A DNA stretch of 64,000 bases from Halisarca cf. caerulea. Its lineage: Eukaryota; Porifera; Demospongiae; Chondrillida; Halisarcidae. Of the stretch, positions 63,743-64,000 are shown in pieces; position 1 is the first letter of the stretch, and every line of letters starts with the position of its first letter. The position numbers were made by a program, and so were the translations under genes. The DNA is taken from contig CAUJGJ010000444.1 in the NCBI GenBank assembly GCA_963170055.1, positions 5,024,118-5,088,117 on the forward strand, given 5' to 3'. The notes under the pieces are model-generated. The model made no database searches, had not been told where the DNA came from, and worked only from the letters and a program-made list of their open reading frames with translations.

Positions 63743-63763
63743 TTATGGCAAAAAGTGCCATAA
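63743..63763. repeat. Subterminal hairpin beside right TIR of element 2
   Basis: ttatggca (63,743-63,750) and tgccataa (63,756-63,763) are perfect 8-bp arms with an aaaag loop, immediately inside the right TIR. In element 1 the stem is ttatgtgca/tgcacataa. Both arms changed in step between the two elements, so pairing has been kept. Confidence 0.85.
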
Positions 63764-63773
63764 CATACCTGCA

Positions 63774-64000
63774 TACATTCTAAAGTAATTATAATTTTAT
63801 TTGCTATGATAATGTTAGTAACGTTGCTTTAAGTTTCCGAATAGCACAAAATTTCTATAATTTAAAATATCTTATAAAGGAAAATAGTATTTTTCTTCTT
63901 ATAATTTTAAATGTTACATTCTAAAGTATTTATAATTTTATTTACTACAATAATGTTAGTAACATTACTGTAAATTTGTAAATAGCCCAAAATAGCTATT
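63774..64000. repeat. Sat3 array continues beyond element 2
   Basis: Sat3 resumes at tacattctaaag, completing the monomer split by element 2. The aatagc blocks at 63,839 and 63,981 are 142 bp apart. The last unit carries aaatagcccaaaatagc in place of gaatagcacaaaattgc. The array runs off the right edge of the window. Confidence 0.9.

Larger units (their letters stand above)
62864..63773. mobile_element. 910-bp non-autonomous DNA transposon (element 2)
   Basis: The ends are inverted: tgcaggtaagttatg on the left and, in reverse complement, tgcaggtatgttatg on the right (one mismatch in 15). It is flanked by a TA duplication (62,862-62,863 and 63,774-63,775). Taking out the element and one TA leaves gttactta-cattctaaag, the normal Sat3 sequence, and restores a 146-bp distance between the aatagc blocks at 62,781 and 63,839. 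The interior is GC-richer than the satellites and holds a Sat3-like fragment at 63,529-63,566 and an internal inverted repeat. Open frames of 69 codons (minus, 62,996-63,205) and 91 codons (plus, 63,251-63,526) show no domain I recognise, and no transposase is present. It belongs to the same family as element 1 by TIR and right-end similarity. Confidence 0.88.

Noticed and set aside
1..64000. Telomere repeats or a CENP-B box
   Set aside because: I saw no runs of TTAGGG-type or similar short telomere units and nothing matching the CENP-B box core in the three consensus monomers.

Overview
The window is almost entirely satellite DNA from a eukaryotic nuclear genome. It holds three AT-rich tandem-repeat arrays laid directly against one another, with two non-autonomous DNA transposons in the last array. 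No host gene, rRNA or tRNA is recognisable, and I call no CDS. Kilobase-scale higher-order repeats, transposons with terminal inverted repeats (TIRs) and the absence of reading frames point to heterochromatin (centromeric, pericentromeric or subtelomeric). An animal is my guess; the sequence does not identify the species.

Layout. (1) 1-51,905: Sat1, a 133-bp monomer (about 25% GC in my hand-built consensus), roughly 390 head-to-tail copies, highly homogenised. Diagnostic variants show layers: an outer set at about 1-6,500 that returns at about 43,200-51,900, enclosing a centre built from repeated unequal duplications with units of 533, 930, 1,331, 1,334, 2,528 and 3,588 bp and a pair of 5.7-kb blocks about 13 kb apart. 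(2) 51,906-60,574: Sat2, a 146-147-bp monomer (about 29% GC), roughly 59 copies, more diverged, each with two short inverted repeats. (3) 60,575-64,000: Sat3, a roughly 145-bp monomer, about 11 strongly diverged copies, interrupted by an 889-bp and a 910-bp element.

How the parts relate. Sat3 shares blocks in the same order and orientation with Sat1, so these look like old and young branches of one family separated by Sat2. Homogeneity falls from left to right and transposons occur only on the right, the pattern expected towards the edge of a satellite domain. The two elements form one family: TIRs beginning YGCAGGTA, a two-base target duplication, and a small hairpin next to the right TIR whose arms have changed together. 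Removing the second element restores a 146-bp Sat3 spacing, which confirms it as an insertion.

All measurements come from reading coordinates by eye. Copy numbers and percentages are approximate.
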